Source: Firmicutes bacterium TM09-10
Lineage (GTDB): Bacteria > Bacillota > Clostridia > Lachnospirales > Lachnospiraceae
Direction of reading: 5' to 3'
NCBI GenBank assembly: GCA_003481005.1
Contig: QUKC01000011.1
Location: 62,001 to 126,000, forward strand
DNA: 64,000 bases
The position numbers and the translations under genes were made by a program. The notes under the pieces are model-generated. The model saw only the letters and a list, made by a program, of their open reading frames with translations. It had not been told where the DNA came from and made no database searches. Shown here piece after piece: positions 35,435-45,486 of the stretch (positions within the stretch are counted from its first letter, which is position 1; every line of letters begins with the position of its first letter).

Positions 35435-36931
35435 ATGAAAAACAAGAGCATGAACAAGATTCTTGCCCTGGGCGTTGTTGCCGCTATGACAGCTGGAATG
35501 CTGGCAGGCTGTGGCAGCTCTGCGTCCACAACTGACGGCGCTGCAGCCGGAACAGAAGCCGCTTCTAATTCTGCAGCAAGCAATGGTGAAGTACCTACCC
35601 TGGTATGGTGGACTATAGGCGGAACACCTGCAGACGATTTCGATCAGGCTGTATCTCAGATCAGCGATTACGCAGAAGAAAAGATCGGTGTAAGGATCGA
35701 CGTTAAGATTGCAGGCTGGGCAGATTACGAAACCAAGATGAACAACATCATCAACACCGGCGAATACTTCGACCTGATGTTCGTAAACAACACAAACTAC
35801 ACCAAATTTGTAAACCTGAATGCTCTGGAGAACATCACAGACCTCGTTCAGACGGAAACCCCTGATCTGTACAACTTCATCCCTGCAGACCTGTGGGAAG
35901 GTGCCAAGATCCACGGTAATGTATATGCAGTACCGACCTACAAGGATTCTTCCCTGACCCAGTTCTGGATGCTGGATGATGCTTATGTACAGAAGTACAA
36001 CATTGATGTAGACAGCATCAAAGATTATGCAACCTTAAATGACGCTCTGCAGACCATCAAAGAGGGGGAAGGCAAATCTAAATACCCGATGCAGCTGGCT
36101 CAGGGCTCTACCTTCAACGGCTTCTTCAACAACTATGACGGTCTTGCTTCCGGTCTGCAGCCCATCGGCGTGAAATATGACGATGCAAGCCGCAAGGTTG
36201 TATGCACACTGGAGCAGGATGATATCATGGACGGCTTAAACTGGCTGCACAAATGGTATCAGGACGGCATCATCAATCCCGATGCTAACGTTGTAACAGA
36301 CGGCGGTAAAGGTTCCATCTTCGGTTCTGCACAGGGCTGGCCTGCAGCAGCAACCACATGGGCATTCAACGCGGGTATTGAGAAGTATGACCTGACTCAG
36401 GTATTCGGACCTCTGTACACAACCGAGACCATTCAGGGTTCTATGAACGCGATCTCTGCAAACTCCAAGTATAAGACAGAAGCGCTGAAGGTTCTGCAGC
36501 TGATGAACACAGATTCCAAATTCCGTGATATGTGTGCATATGGTACAGAAGGCAACTACATGGAGTACGCAGAAGACGGCACAGTACAGAAGCTGCGTGA
36601 TGACTGGAACTGGCCTTCCTATACACAGGGTACCTTCTTCATCCTGTCTACTCAGGCGGATGGCGATCCGGATGCATGGAATCAGGTAAAAGAGCAGAAC
36701 GAATCTGCTGTATCTTCTACCTGCCTGGGCTTTGCTTTGGATGTAACCAATATTCAGAACGAGATCGCAAACTGCAACACTGTTTGGGATAAGTACAAGA
36801 ATGACCTGCTGACCGGTGCATCTGATCCGGCAACTGCAGTTCCCGCTTGTATCGAAGAGCTGAAGGCTGCAGGTCTGGATACCGTTATCGAAGAGGCACA
36901 GAAGCAGGTTGACGAGTTCTTTGCGAACTAA
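35435..36931 (+). CDS. Extracellular sugar-binding lipoprotein, paralogue 3 (LipO-like)
   Basis: A 498-residue lipoprotein with signal MKNKSMNKILALGVVAAMTAGMLAGCG and a shorter linker than its two paralogues. The mature part is very similar to paralogue 2 (TPADDFDQAVSQISDYAEEK; TAVPACIEELKAAGLDTVIEE). AAGGAGGAG precedes the ATG. It directly follows the two permease genes and is the most obvious partner of that transporter. Paralogues 1 and 2 could widen its ligand range. Confidence 0.93.
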   Translation: MKNKSMNKILALGVVAAMTAGMLAGCGSSASTTDGAAAGTEAASNSAASNGEVPTLVWWTIGGTPADDFDQAVSQISDYAEEKIGVRIDVKIAGWADYETKMNNIINTGEYFDLMFVNNTNYTKFVNLNALENITDLVQTETPDLYNFIPADLWEGAKIHGNVYAVPTYKDSSLTQFWMLDDAYVQKYNIDVDSIKDYATLNDALQTIKEGEGKSKYPMQLAQGSTFNGFFNNYDGLASGLQPIGVKYDDASRKVVCTLEQDDIMDGLNWLHKWYQDGIINPDANVVTDGGKGSIFGSAQGWPAAATTWAFNAGIEKYDLTQVFGPLYTTETIQGSMNAISANSKYKTEALKVLQLMNTDSKFRDMCAYGTEGNYMEYAEDGTVQKLRDDWNWPSYTQGTFFILSTQADGDPDAWNQVKEQNESAVSSTCLGFALDVTNIQNEIANCNTVWDKYKNDLLTGASDPATAVPACIEELKAAGLDTVIEEAQKQVDEFFAN

Positions 36932-37021
36932 TCTGCAGGGGAAGAATGCCGGATGCAGAAGAAACTGTAAAAGGTGAAGTAACATTTCCCTGTCATATTG
37001 ATTGGATAAGGAACTAAAGAC

Positions 37022-37054
37022 AGGCCGTCCGAACTTTGGTTCGGGCGGCCTTTT
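37022..37054 (+). terminator. Terminator after binding-protein paralogue 3
   Basis: AGGCCG-T-CCGAA pairs with TTCGG-G-CGGCCT, then TTTT. It closes the transporter transcript upstream of the sensor-kinase promoter. Confidence 0.88.
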
Positions 37055-37097
37055 GCCATAACAGCTCCTTTGTGTTTTCCCATGTACAGATAACCGG

Positions 37098-37188
37098 TTC
37101 CCATGCAGATCTGTGCATGGGAAAGCACGAAGAACACAGTGTCCGCAGAGTGGACACGCTTGCAAAGTCTATATAGACAGGATATAAT
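37098..37188 (+). promoter_or_regulatory. Promoter of the sensor-kinase operon with three palindromes
   Basis: TTGCAA (37160-37165), 17-bp spacer, TATAAT (37183-37188). Three dyads are stacked here: TTCCCATGCA/TGCATGGGAA (37098-37123), GTGTCC/GGACAC (37139-37157) and GTCTATATAGAC (37168-37179), the last inside the spacer. The spacer position suggests a repressor or autoregulation. Nothing else is seen in the 325-bp gap apart from the terminator. Confidence 0.7.
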
Positions 37189-37256
37189 CGAGCTAGGAAT
37201 AGGGATCGGAAAGCTGCGGCTTCGCAGAAGATGTATGACACAGGAGAAGACAGCAA

Positions 37257-39041
37257 ATGAGCAAAGGCCACAGTACATTTTTGGAATATCGGATCTATCG
37301 GAAAAAATTTCTGGGGACAATCATCGTAGTCATTGTCCTTTGCCTGAGCGCGTTTTCGGGCGTTCTGTTTTTCTTTATCCGCAACTGGATCAATGATGTG
37401 CAGATCCAGTCTCAGTACCGCTTCCAGCAAAAGGAGCGCCAGCTGGAAAATGTTCAGACCTGGACACGGTCTTATGTGGAAGGCTTGTACACCGACGCGG
37501 CGCTGATGGAAGATTTAAAGGCATTGTTTGGCGCTGTGAACAATCAGGATTACATCGCAAAGCGCCGGGAAAACAGTTTGAACAGTGATTCGGAAATCCG
37601 GTATGTGCCGGCAGATATCAAGAAGCTGTTTTTAGATGGCAGGACGAAGATTTGCGGTGTAACGCTGCGGTCGGATAACGGTATAAAAGCTCTGCGAATG
37701 ACGAACTATGATTTGTGGGTGGATTTTGAATGCCGCACAATCGAGGATGTGAAGACAATTTCAGGATTTGGGGATATTATGGCGTCCTCTTATTCGGTTC
37801 GTGATCCGGATAACATGAGTATTTCAATGGGAACGATGGATTTCTGGATCAGCACGGCGGATTTTTATGAGGACAATGATGAGATCAATGCTTCCTGGGG
37901 GATTTTCGATGCAGATGGGGATATGCTTGCCCACAGCAAGATGAGCCCACAGCAGGAAGCAGAGCTGTTCCAGGCGGCCCTGCGGGGGGTGCAGTTTGAC
38001 TGGCTGGAGAATACCGGCAGCCGGAGGACTTTTTTTACAAAACATACATCCAATCAGGGAACGTTTTCCTATGTTGTCATAAAAAGTATCGGAGAGCTGG
38101 TGGCGGATAATCGTTATGTCGTTGGCGTGATAGGGACAACACTGTTTCTGATAGCCTTTGGGATCATTCTGTTTACCAATATGCAGCTGAAAGCGGATTA
38201 TGAGTTTCTTTCCAAGATCATTCATATGCTTTCGCATATGGAATCCGGTGAGTTTGCGGATGTTCAGGAGGAAGATTTAAGCAGCGAGCGGCGCAAAAAT
38301 GAATATGGCATGATCGCAGTTGCCCTAAAGGATGTGGGTGCAAAGCTGCAGGGTCATATCCAGCGGGAATATGTCTGGAAGCTGAAGGAGCAGGAGACTC
38401 AGATGCGTGCACTGCAGCATCAGATCAACCCGCACTTCTTATATAACACACTGGAAACGCTGCGCTCCAGGGCGTTGCTGGAAGGAGACCGGGATACGGC
38501 GGATGCGATCGCATTGCTTGGGGCTCTGTATCGTGCCAGAACCCATACGAAGGATACCATCACGCTGGGAGAAGAGTTTAAGCTGCTTGAAATGTATCTA
38601 AAGATCATGGAGCTGCGGTTTGGAGATAATTTCTTCTATCAGGTCGAGCTGGAAGATGCACTCAGAGAAATCCCGACGGTGAGTTTTTGGCTGCAGCCCC
38701 TTGCGGAAAATTTCTTTACTCATGGCTTTGACCGGGAGAGCATGTATAATCTGTTGATCATCAGCGGACATGCACAAGGCCCGGACACCGTGATCGAAAT
38801 CATGGACAATGGCTCCGGTGTTCCTGCAGATCAGCTGGAGCAGGTACAGAAGACGATGCGCGAAGGAAATGACGATCCGGAAGCGGATATCGGACTGAGA
38901 AACGTATATATGCGTTTGAATTATTTTTATGGAAATGGTTTTAAGATGGAAATCGGGAATAACCCGGAAGGGGGATTTAAAATTTCTATCCTGATACCGG
39001 GAAAGGTGGAAGAAGATGTACACATTGGTGATCGTGGATGA
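37257..39041 (+). CDS. Sensor histidine kinase (YesM-like)
   Basis: A 594-residue membrane sensor kinase. TM1 (FLGTIIVVIVLCLSAFSGVLFFFI) is near the N-terminus, then an extracellular sensor region of about 240 residues, TM2 (VVGVIGTTLFLIAFGIILFTN), a HAMP-like linker, the His_kinase domain with QHQINPHFLYNTLE (phospho-acceptor H393) and a HATPase domain (DNGSGVPADQLEQ, DIGLRNVYMRL). It probably senses an extracellular sugar or a binding protein-sugar complex. The last 26 bases overlap the response-regulator gene, so the pair is co-translated. Confidence 0.94.
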   Translation: MSKGHSTFLEYRIYRKKFLGTIIVVIVLCLSAFSGVLFFFIRNWINDVQIQSQYRFQQKERQLENVQTWTRSYVEGLYTDAALMEDLKALFGAVNNQDYIAKRRENSLNSDSEIRYVPADIKKLFLDGRTKICGVTLRSDNGIKALRMTNYDLWVDFECRTIEDVKTISGFGDIMASSYSVRDPDNMSISMGTMDFWISTADFYEDNDEINASWGIFDADGDMLAHSKMSPQQEAELFQAALRGVQFDWLENTGSRRTFFTKHTSNQGTFSYVVIKSIGELVADNRYVVGVIGTTLFLIAFGIILFTNMQLKADYEFLSKIIHMLSHMESGEFADVQEEDLSSERRKNEYGMIAVALKDVGAKLQGHIQREYVWKLKEQETQMRALQHQINPHFLYNTLETLRSRALLEGDRDTADAIALLGALYRARTHTKDTITLGEEFKLLEMYLKIMELRFGDNFFYQVELEDALREIPTVSFWLQPLAENFFTHGFDRESMYNLLIISGHAQGPDTVIEIMDNGSGVPADQLEQVQKTMREGNDDPEADIGLRNVYMRLNYFYGNGFKMEIGNNPEGGFKISILIPGKVEEDVHIGDRG

Positions 39042-39774
39042 TGAACCTGCCATTGCCGAAGGCATTTGCAGGCTTCTTGACTGGAAATCTCTTGGCTTTG
39101 AACGAATCCGGACCGCCAGAAGCTGTTTTGAAGTGGTATCCCATGTGGTGGACTGGAAACCGGATGTCTGCCTGGTGGATGTACGGATCGGCAATGAATT
39201 TGGCTATGAACTGATTAATTGTTTAAATGGAATGGGCGTCAAATCCAACTATATTATGATGAGCGGATATGACGATTTTCAGTATGCCTGTGAAGCACTG
39301 CGTTGCGGCGCAGTGGATTATCTGTTAAAGCCCCTTGATAAGGATCAGCTTCAGAAGCGCATTGAACAGGTTGTGGTAGAAAACCTGCACGGAACTGTGC
39401 AGCTGGAGGTGCGTAAAAACGAAGATCCGATCCTGCGGCGGCCCTATGAGGAATTTTCCCCGCTGATCCGTAAGATCGTTATGATCGTGGCAATGGAATA
39501 TGGGCAGCATATTTCCTTAAAAAGTATAGCCGACCGATTCCGGATGAATGCGACCTATCTTGGTCAGATTTTTATCAAGGAAACAGATATGAAATTTTCG
39601 GAATACCTGATGGCATACCGGATGTATGTCGCGCGGGAGAGGATTCTAAATACCGACGACAAGATTTCTTCGGTAGCCGCGGAAGTAGGATATTCCAACA
39701 TGAATTATTTCTATCAGCATTTTCATAATTATTATGACAGCACACCTTCCGAAATGAGAGCGGGGAAAAATTGA
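39016..39774 (+). CDS. Response regulator, AraC family (YesN-like), short form
   Basis: A 252-residue regulator. The receiver domain (about 1-120) has acidic pocket DDE and phospho-acceptor D55 (CLVDVRIG). The C-terminal AraC-type double helix-turn-helix reads LKSIADRFRMNATYLGQIF and ISSVAAEVGYSNMNYFYQHFH. Many YesN proteins are longer, with an extra domain between these two; here the linker is short. It is a plausible activator of the two matching promoters at 29437 and 33243, and the glycosidase genes follow it after 59 bases. Confidence 0.93.
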   Translation: MYTLVIVDDEPAIAEGICRLLDWKSLGFERIRTARSCFEVVSHVVDWKPDVCLVDVRIGNEFGYELINCLNGMGVKSNYIMMSGYDDFQYACEALRCGAVDYLLKPLDKDQLQKRIEQVVVENLHGTVQLEVRKNEDPILRRPYEEFSPLIRKIVMIVAMEYGQHISLKSIADRFRMNATYLGQIFIKETDMKFSEYLMAYRMYVARERILNTDDKISSVAAEVGYSNMNYFYQHFHNYYDSTPSEMRAGKN

Positions 39775-39833
39775 AAACTGCAGAAAATGATTTTCTGTTG
39801 TTATAAAAAATGGGGAAAAGGAGCAACTCACAA

Positions 39834-41306
39834 ATGAGAGTATTACTGTTTGACATTGATACGCTGCGGGCGGATCATATGGGCTGTTATGGCTATGGCA
39901 GAAATACCACACCTGTAATGGATGAAATTGCAAAGGAGGGAGTGCGGTTCGATGATTATTACTGCCCGAATGCACCGTGCCTTCCGTCCAGAGCATCCAT
40001 GATCAGCGGACAGTATGGAATTCATAACGGAATTGTGGGGCATGGCGGTACAGCTGCGGATATGCGTCTGCAGGGAATCACCAGAAGCTTTACGGATGAC
40101 ATGTCTGAGAACGGACTGTTCATGCAGTTTAGAAGAGCCGGAATGCATACGGTTTCCTTCTCTTCCTTTGCAGAACGTCACAGTGCATGGTGGTTTAATT
40201 CCGGTTTCAATGAATGCTACAACGTAGGCAGGAGAGGCAGCGAGTCCGCAGAGATGGTAACGCCTCATGTGCTGGACTGGCTGGAGAGAAACGGCAAGAA
40301 GGATAACTGGATGATGCATGTGCATTACTGGGATCCTCATACACCTTATCGTACACCGGCAGATTATCCGAGCCAGTTTGCGGATACGCCGCTTCCGGAT
40401 GACTGGATCGACGAGAAGACCTTTGAAGAGCACCTGCTGCACATCGGACCCCACTGCGCAAACGAGATCAACATGTGGAATGATGATACGTTTCCTCAGT
40501 GGCCAAAGCACCCCGGTAAGCTGACAACTCTGGAAGAGGCAAAGCACCTTCTGGATCTGTATGATGACGGCGTAAAATACACAGATGATAACATTGGTCA
40601 GATTGTGAACTGGTTGAAGGAGAATGGCCTGTATGATGACGATCTTGCAATCATCATCACTGCGGATCACGGCGAAGACCTTGGCGAGTTCGGTATCTAC
40701 GGAGAGCATGGCACTGCGGATGAGCCGGTTTGCCGTATTCCTATGATCGTTCGCTGGCCCGGCATGCAGAAGGGCGCAGTGGTTAAGGGCTTCTATGACA
40801 ATACAGACCTGACACCTACCGTGCAGGAACTGCTGGGTACACCGATGTTTTCGGATCGTTATCATTATGACGGCAGCTCCTTTGCAAAGGCATTAAGGGA
40901 TGGAACAGACTGCTCCAAGCCCTATGCGATTCTGACCCAGTGTGCCCATGTGTGCCAGAGAAGTGCCCGGTTTGATGACTATGTATATATCAGAACCGTA
41001 CACGGCGGGTATCATCTGTTCCCGGAGGAAATGCTGTTCAATGTAAAGGAAGATCCTCACGAGCAGCACAACCTGGCAGAGGAGCGCCCTGACTTGTGCG
41101 CAAAGGGTGCGAAGATGATCCTCGACTGGAATGACAAGATGATGAAGACCTCTCATTACGATGTAGATCCCATGTGGACCGTAATGCGGGAGGGCGGCCC
41201 CGAGCATTGCAGAGGACAGCTGAAGTCCTATATGGAGCGTTTAAAGGGTACTCCGAGAGAGTACGGAATCGAACTGCTGAAAGAAAAATACGGAGATTGT
41301 GAATAA
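39834..41306 (+). CDS. Sulfatase (type I, CLPSR motif)
   Basis: A 490-residue sulfatase. MRVLLFDIDTLRADHMGCYGYG provides metal ligands, C49 in CLPSR is the formylglycine precursor and IIITADHGEDLGEFGIYGEHG the second metal site. LLFDIDTLRADHMGC and YWDPHTPY distinguish it from the other two sulfatases here, so it probably differs in specificity. No signal peptide. ATG 39834 follows AAAAGGAG; it is the first of four tightly packed genes (sulfatase, GH3, GH20, GH2) behind the two-component genes. The stop codon is directly followed by the GH3 start. Confidence 0.93.
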   Translation: MRVLLFDIDTLRADHMGCYGYGRNTTPVMDEIAKEGVRFDDYYCPNAPCLPSRASMISGQYGIHNGIVGHGGTAADMRLQGITRSFTDDMSENGLFMQFRRAGMHTVSFSSFAERHSAWWFNSGFNECYNVGRRGSESAEMVTPHVLDWLERNGKKDNWMMHVHYWDPHTPYRTPADYPSQFADTPLPDDWIDEKTFEEHLLHIGPHCANEINMWNDDTFPQWPKHPGKLTTLEEAKHLLDLYDDGVKYTDDNIGQIVNWLKENGLYDDDLAIIITADHGEDLGEFGIYGEHGTADEPVCRIPMIVRWPGMQKGAVVKGFYDNTDLTPTVQELLGTPMFSDRYHYDGSSFAKALRDGTDCSKPYAILTQCAHVCQRSARFDDYVYIRTVHGGYHLFPEEMLFNVKEDPHEQHNLAEERPDLCAKGAKMILDWNDKMMKTSHYDVDPMWTVMREGGPEHCRGQLKSYMERLKGTPREYGIELLKEKYGDCE

Positions 41307-43610
41307 ATGAAGGCATATCAGGATGCTTCTTTAGCTCCTGTCAGGAGGGCGAAGGCTCTCCTGGAGGAGATGACTCTGGCAGAAAAGATCGGTCAGCTCA
41401 ATCAACGCCTTTACGGATTTCGGATTTATGAGCGGAAATGTGTAAATGGTGAGGATACCATCGAGCTGTCGGAGGAATTTTGTCAGGAGGTTGAAAAATA
41501 CAGCGGTCTGGGAGTTTTGTACGGTTTATATCGTGCAGATCCCTGGGCGGATAAGGATTACGAAACCGGTCTGACCGGCGTGCTTTCCAAAAAAGCATAT
41601 AATCAGGTACAGCGCTATGTGCTGGAGCATTCCAGACTCGGTATTCCTGTAATGATGAGCTCGGAATGCCCCCACGGACATCAGGCGCTGGACGGCTATC
41701 TGCTTCCGGTAAACCTTCTGGCCGGAGCGACCTTTGATCCTGCAATGGTCCGGGCAGCGTACCGGGTAAGCGGCCGTCAGCTGCAGAATATGGGTGTGGA
41801 TCTTGCCTTAATGTCGATGTTGGATGTGCTGCGGGATCCCAGATGGGGACGCAGTGAGGAATGCTACAGTGAAGATCCGTATCTGTCTGCGCGGATGGCA
41901 GAAGCTGCCGTAATCGGTATGCAGGAAAGCGGACCTGAGGTTGTAGCAAAGCATTTTGCAGCACAGGGCGAAGGAACCGGCGGCGTCAATGCGAGCGCGG
42001 CAAGAATTGGAGAACGCGAACTTCGGGAAATTCATTTTCCTCCGGCAGCGGCTGCAATCAAGGCAGGAGCCAAGGGCATCATGGCTGCCTATAATGAGAT
42101 TGACGGCGTTTACTGTCACGCAAATCGCTGGCTGTTAAATGATGTCATCCGCAAGGAGATGGGCTTTGACGGTATCTTGATGTCTGATGGTGTTGCCATC
42201 GATCAGCTGGACAGCATGACTGGTGATAATGTGGTGTCCGGTGCGCTGGCCCTGCAGTCAGGCGTGGACGTCGGTCTGTGGGATGAGGCGTTTGGCAAAC
42301 TGGAAGAAGCAGTACGCAGAGGTCTTGTAAAGGAAGCCCAGATTGATCAGGCAGTGCTGCGTGTGCTGACCCTCAAATTCGAGAGAGGACTGTTTGAGCA
42401 TCCTTACCTCGAAGAAGAGGGAGAGATCCATATGGATTATGCACAGAATCCGGAGAGTGTACAGCTGGCGCGGGAAGGGCTTGTAATTCTGCAAAATAAG
42501 AACCAGGGGCTTCCCTTTTGGGAAAACCAGGCATCCGGTAAAAAGATCGCTGTGGTCGGACCAAATGCAGACGATCTGTATAACCAGCTGGGTGACTACA
42601 CACCTCCGCTGCGCAGGGACGACGGTATCACGGTATTGGACGGCATGAAGCTGATTTTCAAAGAATCCGATATCCGGTTCTCACAGGGATGTTATCTGAG
42701 AAAACGAGATGAAAACCTGCTGAAAGAGGCAGTGGATACTGTGAAAAACAGTGACATTGTGATCTGTGTGCTGGGCGGTTCCTCGAGCCGGTTCGGCGGT
42801 GCAAGTTTTGACACAAACGGCGCGGCGCTTTTAGATAATGCTGCGGCCGACGACAAGGGGACGCTGATGGACTGCGGAGAGGGAATGGACTGCAGCGACC
42901 TTGAGCTTCCGGATGCGCAGCTGGAGCTGTTAAAGGCATTGAAAGAAACCGGAAAAACTGTGATCGCAGTTGTGATCTGCGGTCGCCCGCTGGTGCTGAC
43001 CCAGGTGTGTGAGCTGGCAGACGGTGTAATCCTTGGATTTTATCCCGGTCCCAGAGGCGGACAGGCAATTGCAGAGGTGATCTCAGGAAGAGTTGCTCCC
43101 TCCGGAAGACTTCCGGTTTCCCTGCCGCGATCGACAGGACAGGTTCCTGTTTATTACAATTATAAAAATTCCTACCGGGCGATGACCTATATGGATGAGG
43201 AGGCAGGACCGCTGTTTCCCTTTGGCTACGGACTTGGCTATGGGACCTTTGAATGGGGAGCCTGCAGCTTAAGCACAGAACGGTGCAATGTGGCTGCGTT
43301 GGAAAATAAGGGCCTGACCATCCGCTTTTCTGTGAAAAATACCAGTGAAAGAGGCGGCTATATCGTACCGCAGATTTACGTGACGGACGTTGCAGCATCC
43401 ACGGTACGGAGAGTGAAAGAATTGAAAGCATTCCAGAAGGTATGGCTGGATGCAGGACAGGAAAGAACCGTTTCCCTGCAGCTTGGCAAGGAGGCATTCT
43501 GCCTGTGGAATCAGAAGATGAAGTATGTTGCGGAACCTGGAGTATTCCAGATTGAGCTGTCTGACAGCGCGCAAACCATATGGAAAGGAGAATTTACATT
43601 ATGTATTTAA
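41307..43610 (+). CDS. Glycoside hydrolase family 3 beta-glycosidase
   Basis: A 767-residue GH3 enzyme with the usual order: TIM barrel, alpha/beta sandwich and C-terminal fibronectin III-like domain. The nucleophile is D294 in ILMSDGVAI; upstream VLRDPRWGRSEECYSEDP and VVAKHFAAQG are substrate-binding signatures. No signal peptide. It starts one base after the sulfatase stop and overlaps the GH20 start by 10 bases. Family 3 includes beta-glucosidases, beta-xylosidases and others, so the substrate is open. Confidence 0.93.
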   Translation: MKAYQDASLAPVRRAKALLEEMTLAEKIGQLNQRLYGFRIYERKCVNGEDTIELSEEFCQEVEKYSGLGVLYGLYRADPWADKDYETGLTGVLSKKAYNQVQRYVLEHSRLGIPVMMSSECPHGHQALDGYLLPVNLLAGATFDPAMVRAAYRVSGRQLQNMGVDLALMSMLDVLRDPRWGRSEECYSEDPYLSARMAEAAVIGMQESGPEVVAKHFAAQGEGTGGVNASAARIGERELREIHFPPAAAAIKAGAKGIMAAYNEIDGVYCHANRWLLNDVIRKEMGFDGILMSDGVAIDQLDSMTGDNVVSGALALQSGVDVGLWDEAFGKLEEAVRRGLVKEAQIDQAVLRVLTLKFERGLFEHPYLEEEGEIHMDYAQNPESVQLAREGLVILQNKNQGLPFWENQASGKKIAVVGPNADDLYNQLGDYTPPLRRDDGITVLDGMKLIFKESDIRFSQGCYLRKRDENLLKEAVDTVKNSDIVICVLGGSSSRFGGASFDTNGAALLDNAAADDKGTLMDCGEGMDCSDLELPDAQLELLKALKETGKTVIAVVICGRPLVLTQVCELADGVILGFYPGPRGGQAIAEVISGRVAPSGRLPVSLPRSTGQVPVYYNYKNSYRAMTYMDEEAGPLFPFGYGLGYGTFEWGACSLSTERCNVAALENKGLTIRFSVKNTSERGGYIVPQIYVTDVAASTVRRVKELKAFQKVWLDAGQERTVSLQLGKEAFCLWNQKMKYVAEPGVFQIELSDSAQTIWKGEFTLCI

Positions 43611-45457
43611 TTCCCGCTCCGGCGAAGCTGGAGAAAAAAGAAGGCCGTTTTATCTGGTCCTATGACAGATATGTGACGGTAGATCAAAGCTGCAGCCAGC
43701 TGGTGACCCGTCAGGCGTCCCTGTTTTGTGACGGCGCAGAAAAAGAACTGGGCTACCGTCCCCTTCTGACAAGAGGGGCTGCCAAAGCCGGTGACGTCGT
43801 TTTCAAGCAGGACGACACCATGAAAGCCCAGAGCTATGTGCTGGATGTCGCCGAGGATGCAATTGTACTGACCGGTGATGAGGCAGGTCTGTGGCATGGT
43901 ATGCAGACACTGCTGCAGATCATCGAACAGGAGGGCGCATGCCTGTCCGCTTTACATATCGAGGATGCTCCGGCAATTGTAAACCGCGGCTATTACTTCG
44001 ACTGCACCAGAGGACGTATCCCGAAGCTTTCCTGGTTGAAGCAGCTGGCTGACCGGATGGCTTATTACAAGTTAAACCAGTTACAGCTGTACGTAGAGCA
44101 TTCCTATTTGTTCCGCGGCATGACGGAGCTGTGGAGAGATGACACTCCGCTGACTGCAGAAGAGATCATGGAGTTTGACCGTTACTGTGCAGAGCGCGGC
44201 ATCGAGCTTGTACCGTCCCTGTCCAGCTTTGGACACCTTTACAAGCTGCTTTGCTCCAGAGAATACTCTCATTTATGCGAGCTGGAGGATTCCGAAGGAA
44301 AACCCTTCTCCCAGACCGGCAGAATGGCACACCACACGATCAACACCTCCGATCCGGAGAGCCTGCAGCTGATCGAAGGTATGATTTCCGAATATATGGA
44401 GCTGTTTACCTCCAGACAGTTCAACATTTGTGCAGATGAGACCTTTGACCTGGGCAGAGGACGCAACAAAGAAGCAGTGGAAAAGCTGGGCAGGGACAGA
44501 GTTTATATCGATTATATTAAGAAGCTGGCTCAGTTCTTACTGGATAACGGCCGTCGGCCCATGTTCTGGGGGGATATTATCCTCGGCTTCCCGGAGATGA
44601 TCAAAGAGCTTCCCAAAGAGATCATCTGCTTAAACTGGGGTTATATGTGGAACCAGCGCGAAGAAGAGACGAAGTGGATGTACGAAGCAGGAGCGGTTCA
44701 GTATTGCTGCCCCGGCTGCTGTGGATGGAATGAATTTTCTGCACTCAACTGGTACGCATACAACAACATCATGAGATTGTGTACCTATGCAAACAAGTAC
44801 GGTGCGATCGGTCTGTTAAATACGGACTGGGGCGATTATCTGCATGTCAACCATCCCGATTTCACAAGAGTCGGCATGATTTACGGTGCAGCGTTCTCCT
44901 GGAACAGCAATATTCCATCCTACGAGGATATCAACCGTCAGATTTCCAGAATCGAATATCGGGACAGCAGTGAGAACTACCTGGCTGTTGTAGCAAAGAT
45001 TCAGGAAAACAGCGGCTACGACTGGAATGTTGCAGTACGCTACTGGGAAATGAAGCGCGGTCTGCATGAACAGGATGAAGTCAGCGTTGGCCTGATGAAG
45101 GAACGCATCGGTCAGATGGACAACATCGATCAGAAGGACGCAAATCTGAAAGAAATCGCAAGAGAGCTGTATGCACAGATCGAGCAGATGGACAGCAGCA
45201 AGCGCGCACTGGTAATGCCCCAGATCGTTGCAGTGGATGCGATCCGCATCTTTAATCAGATCGGCAAATTCGCAACCGCGGATGTGCTGGGCTGCACCTA
45301 TGAGATCATGCCGGACAGCTGGGCGCTTGCCAAGGAACTGGAGACATGGTTCTATTTTTACAAGAGAGTATACCGCAGCATCAGTGAAGAATCTGAACTG
45401 CGTTATATCCAGGAGCTGGTATGCTGGTATGGAGATTACCTGCGTCAGATCAAATAA
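43601..45457 (+). CDS. Glycoside hydrolase family 20 beta-N-acetylhexosaminidase
   Basis: A 618-residue GH20 enzyme. The N-terminal GH20b-like domain (IPAPAKLEKKEGRFIW) precedes the barrel (RGYYFDCTRGRIPKLSWLKQLADRMAYYKLNQLQLYVEH) with the adjacent catalytic pair D279-E280 in ADETFDLG. It uses substrate-assisted catalysis to remove terminal GlcNAc or GalNAc. No signal peptide. ATG 43601 is chosen for GAAAGGAG ten bases upstream. A long C-terminal helical part follows the barrel. It fits the removal of GlcNAc from complex or chitobiose-containing glycans. Confidence 0.92.
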   Translation: MYLIPAPAKLEKKEGRFIWSYDRYVTVDQSCSQLVTRQASLFCDGAEKELGYRPLLTRGAAKAGDVVFKQDDTMKAQSYVLDVAEDAIVLTGDEAGLWHGMQTLLQIIEQEGACLSALHIEDAPAIVNRGYYFDCTRGRIPKLSWLKQLADRMAYYKLNQLQLYVEHSYLFRGMTELWRDDTPLTAEEIMEFDRYCAERGIELVPSLSSFGHLYKLLCSREYSHLCELEDSEGKPFSQTGRMAHHTINTSDPESLQLIEGMISEYMELFTSRQFNICADETFDLGRGRNKEAVEKLGRDRVYIDYIKKLAQFLLDNGRRPMFWGDIILGFPEMIKELPKEIICLNWGYMWNQREEETKWMYEAGAVQYCCPGCCGWNEFSALNWYAYNNIMRLCTYANKYGAIGLLNTDWGDYLHVNHPDFTRVGMIYGAAFSWNSNIPSYEDINRQISRIEYRDSSENYLAVVAKIQENSGYDWNVAVRYWEMKRGLHEQDEVSVGLMKERIGQMDNIDQKDANLKEIARELYAQIEQMDSSKRALVMPQIVAVDAIRIFNQIGKFATADVLGCTYEIMPDSWALAKELETWFYFYKRVYRSISEESELRYIQELVCWYGDYLRQIK

Positions 45458-45486
45458 CAGAATGTACGAAAGGAAAGGGAACAGCA

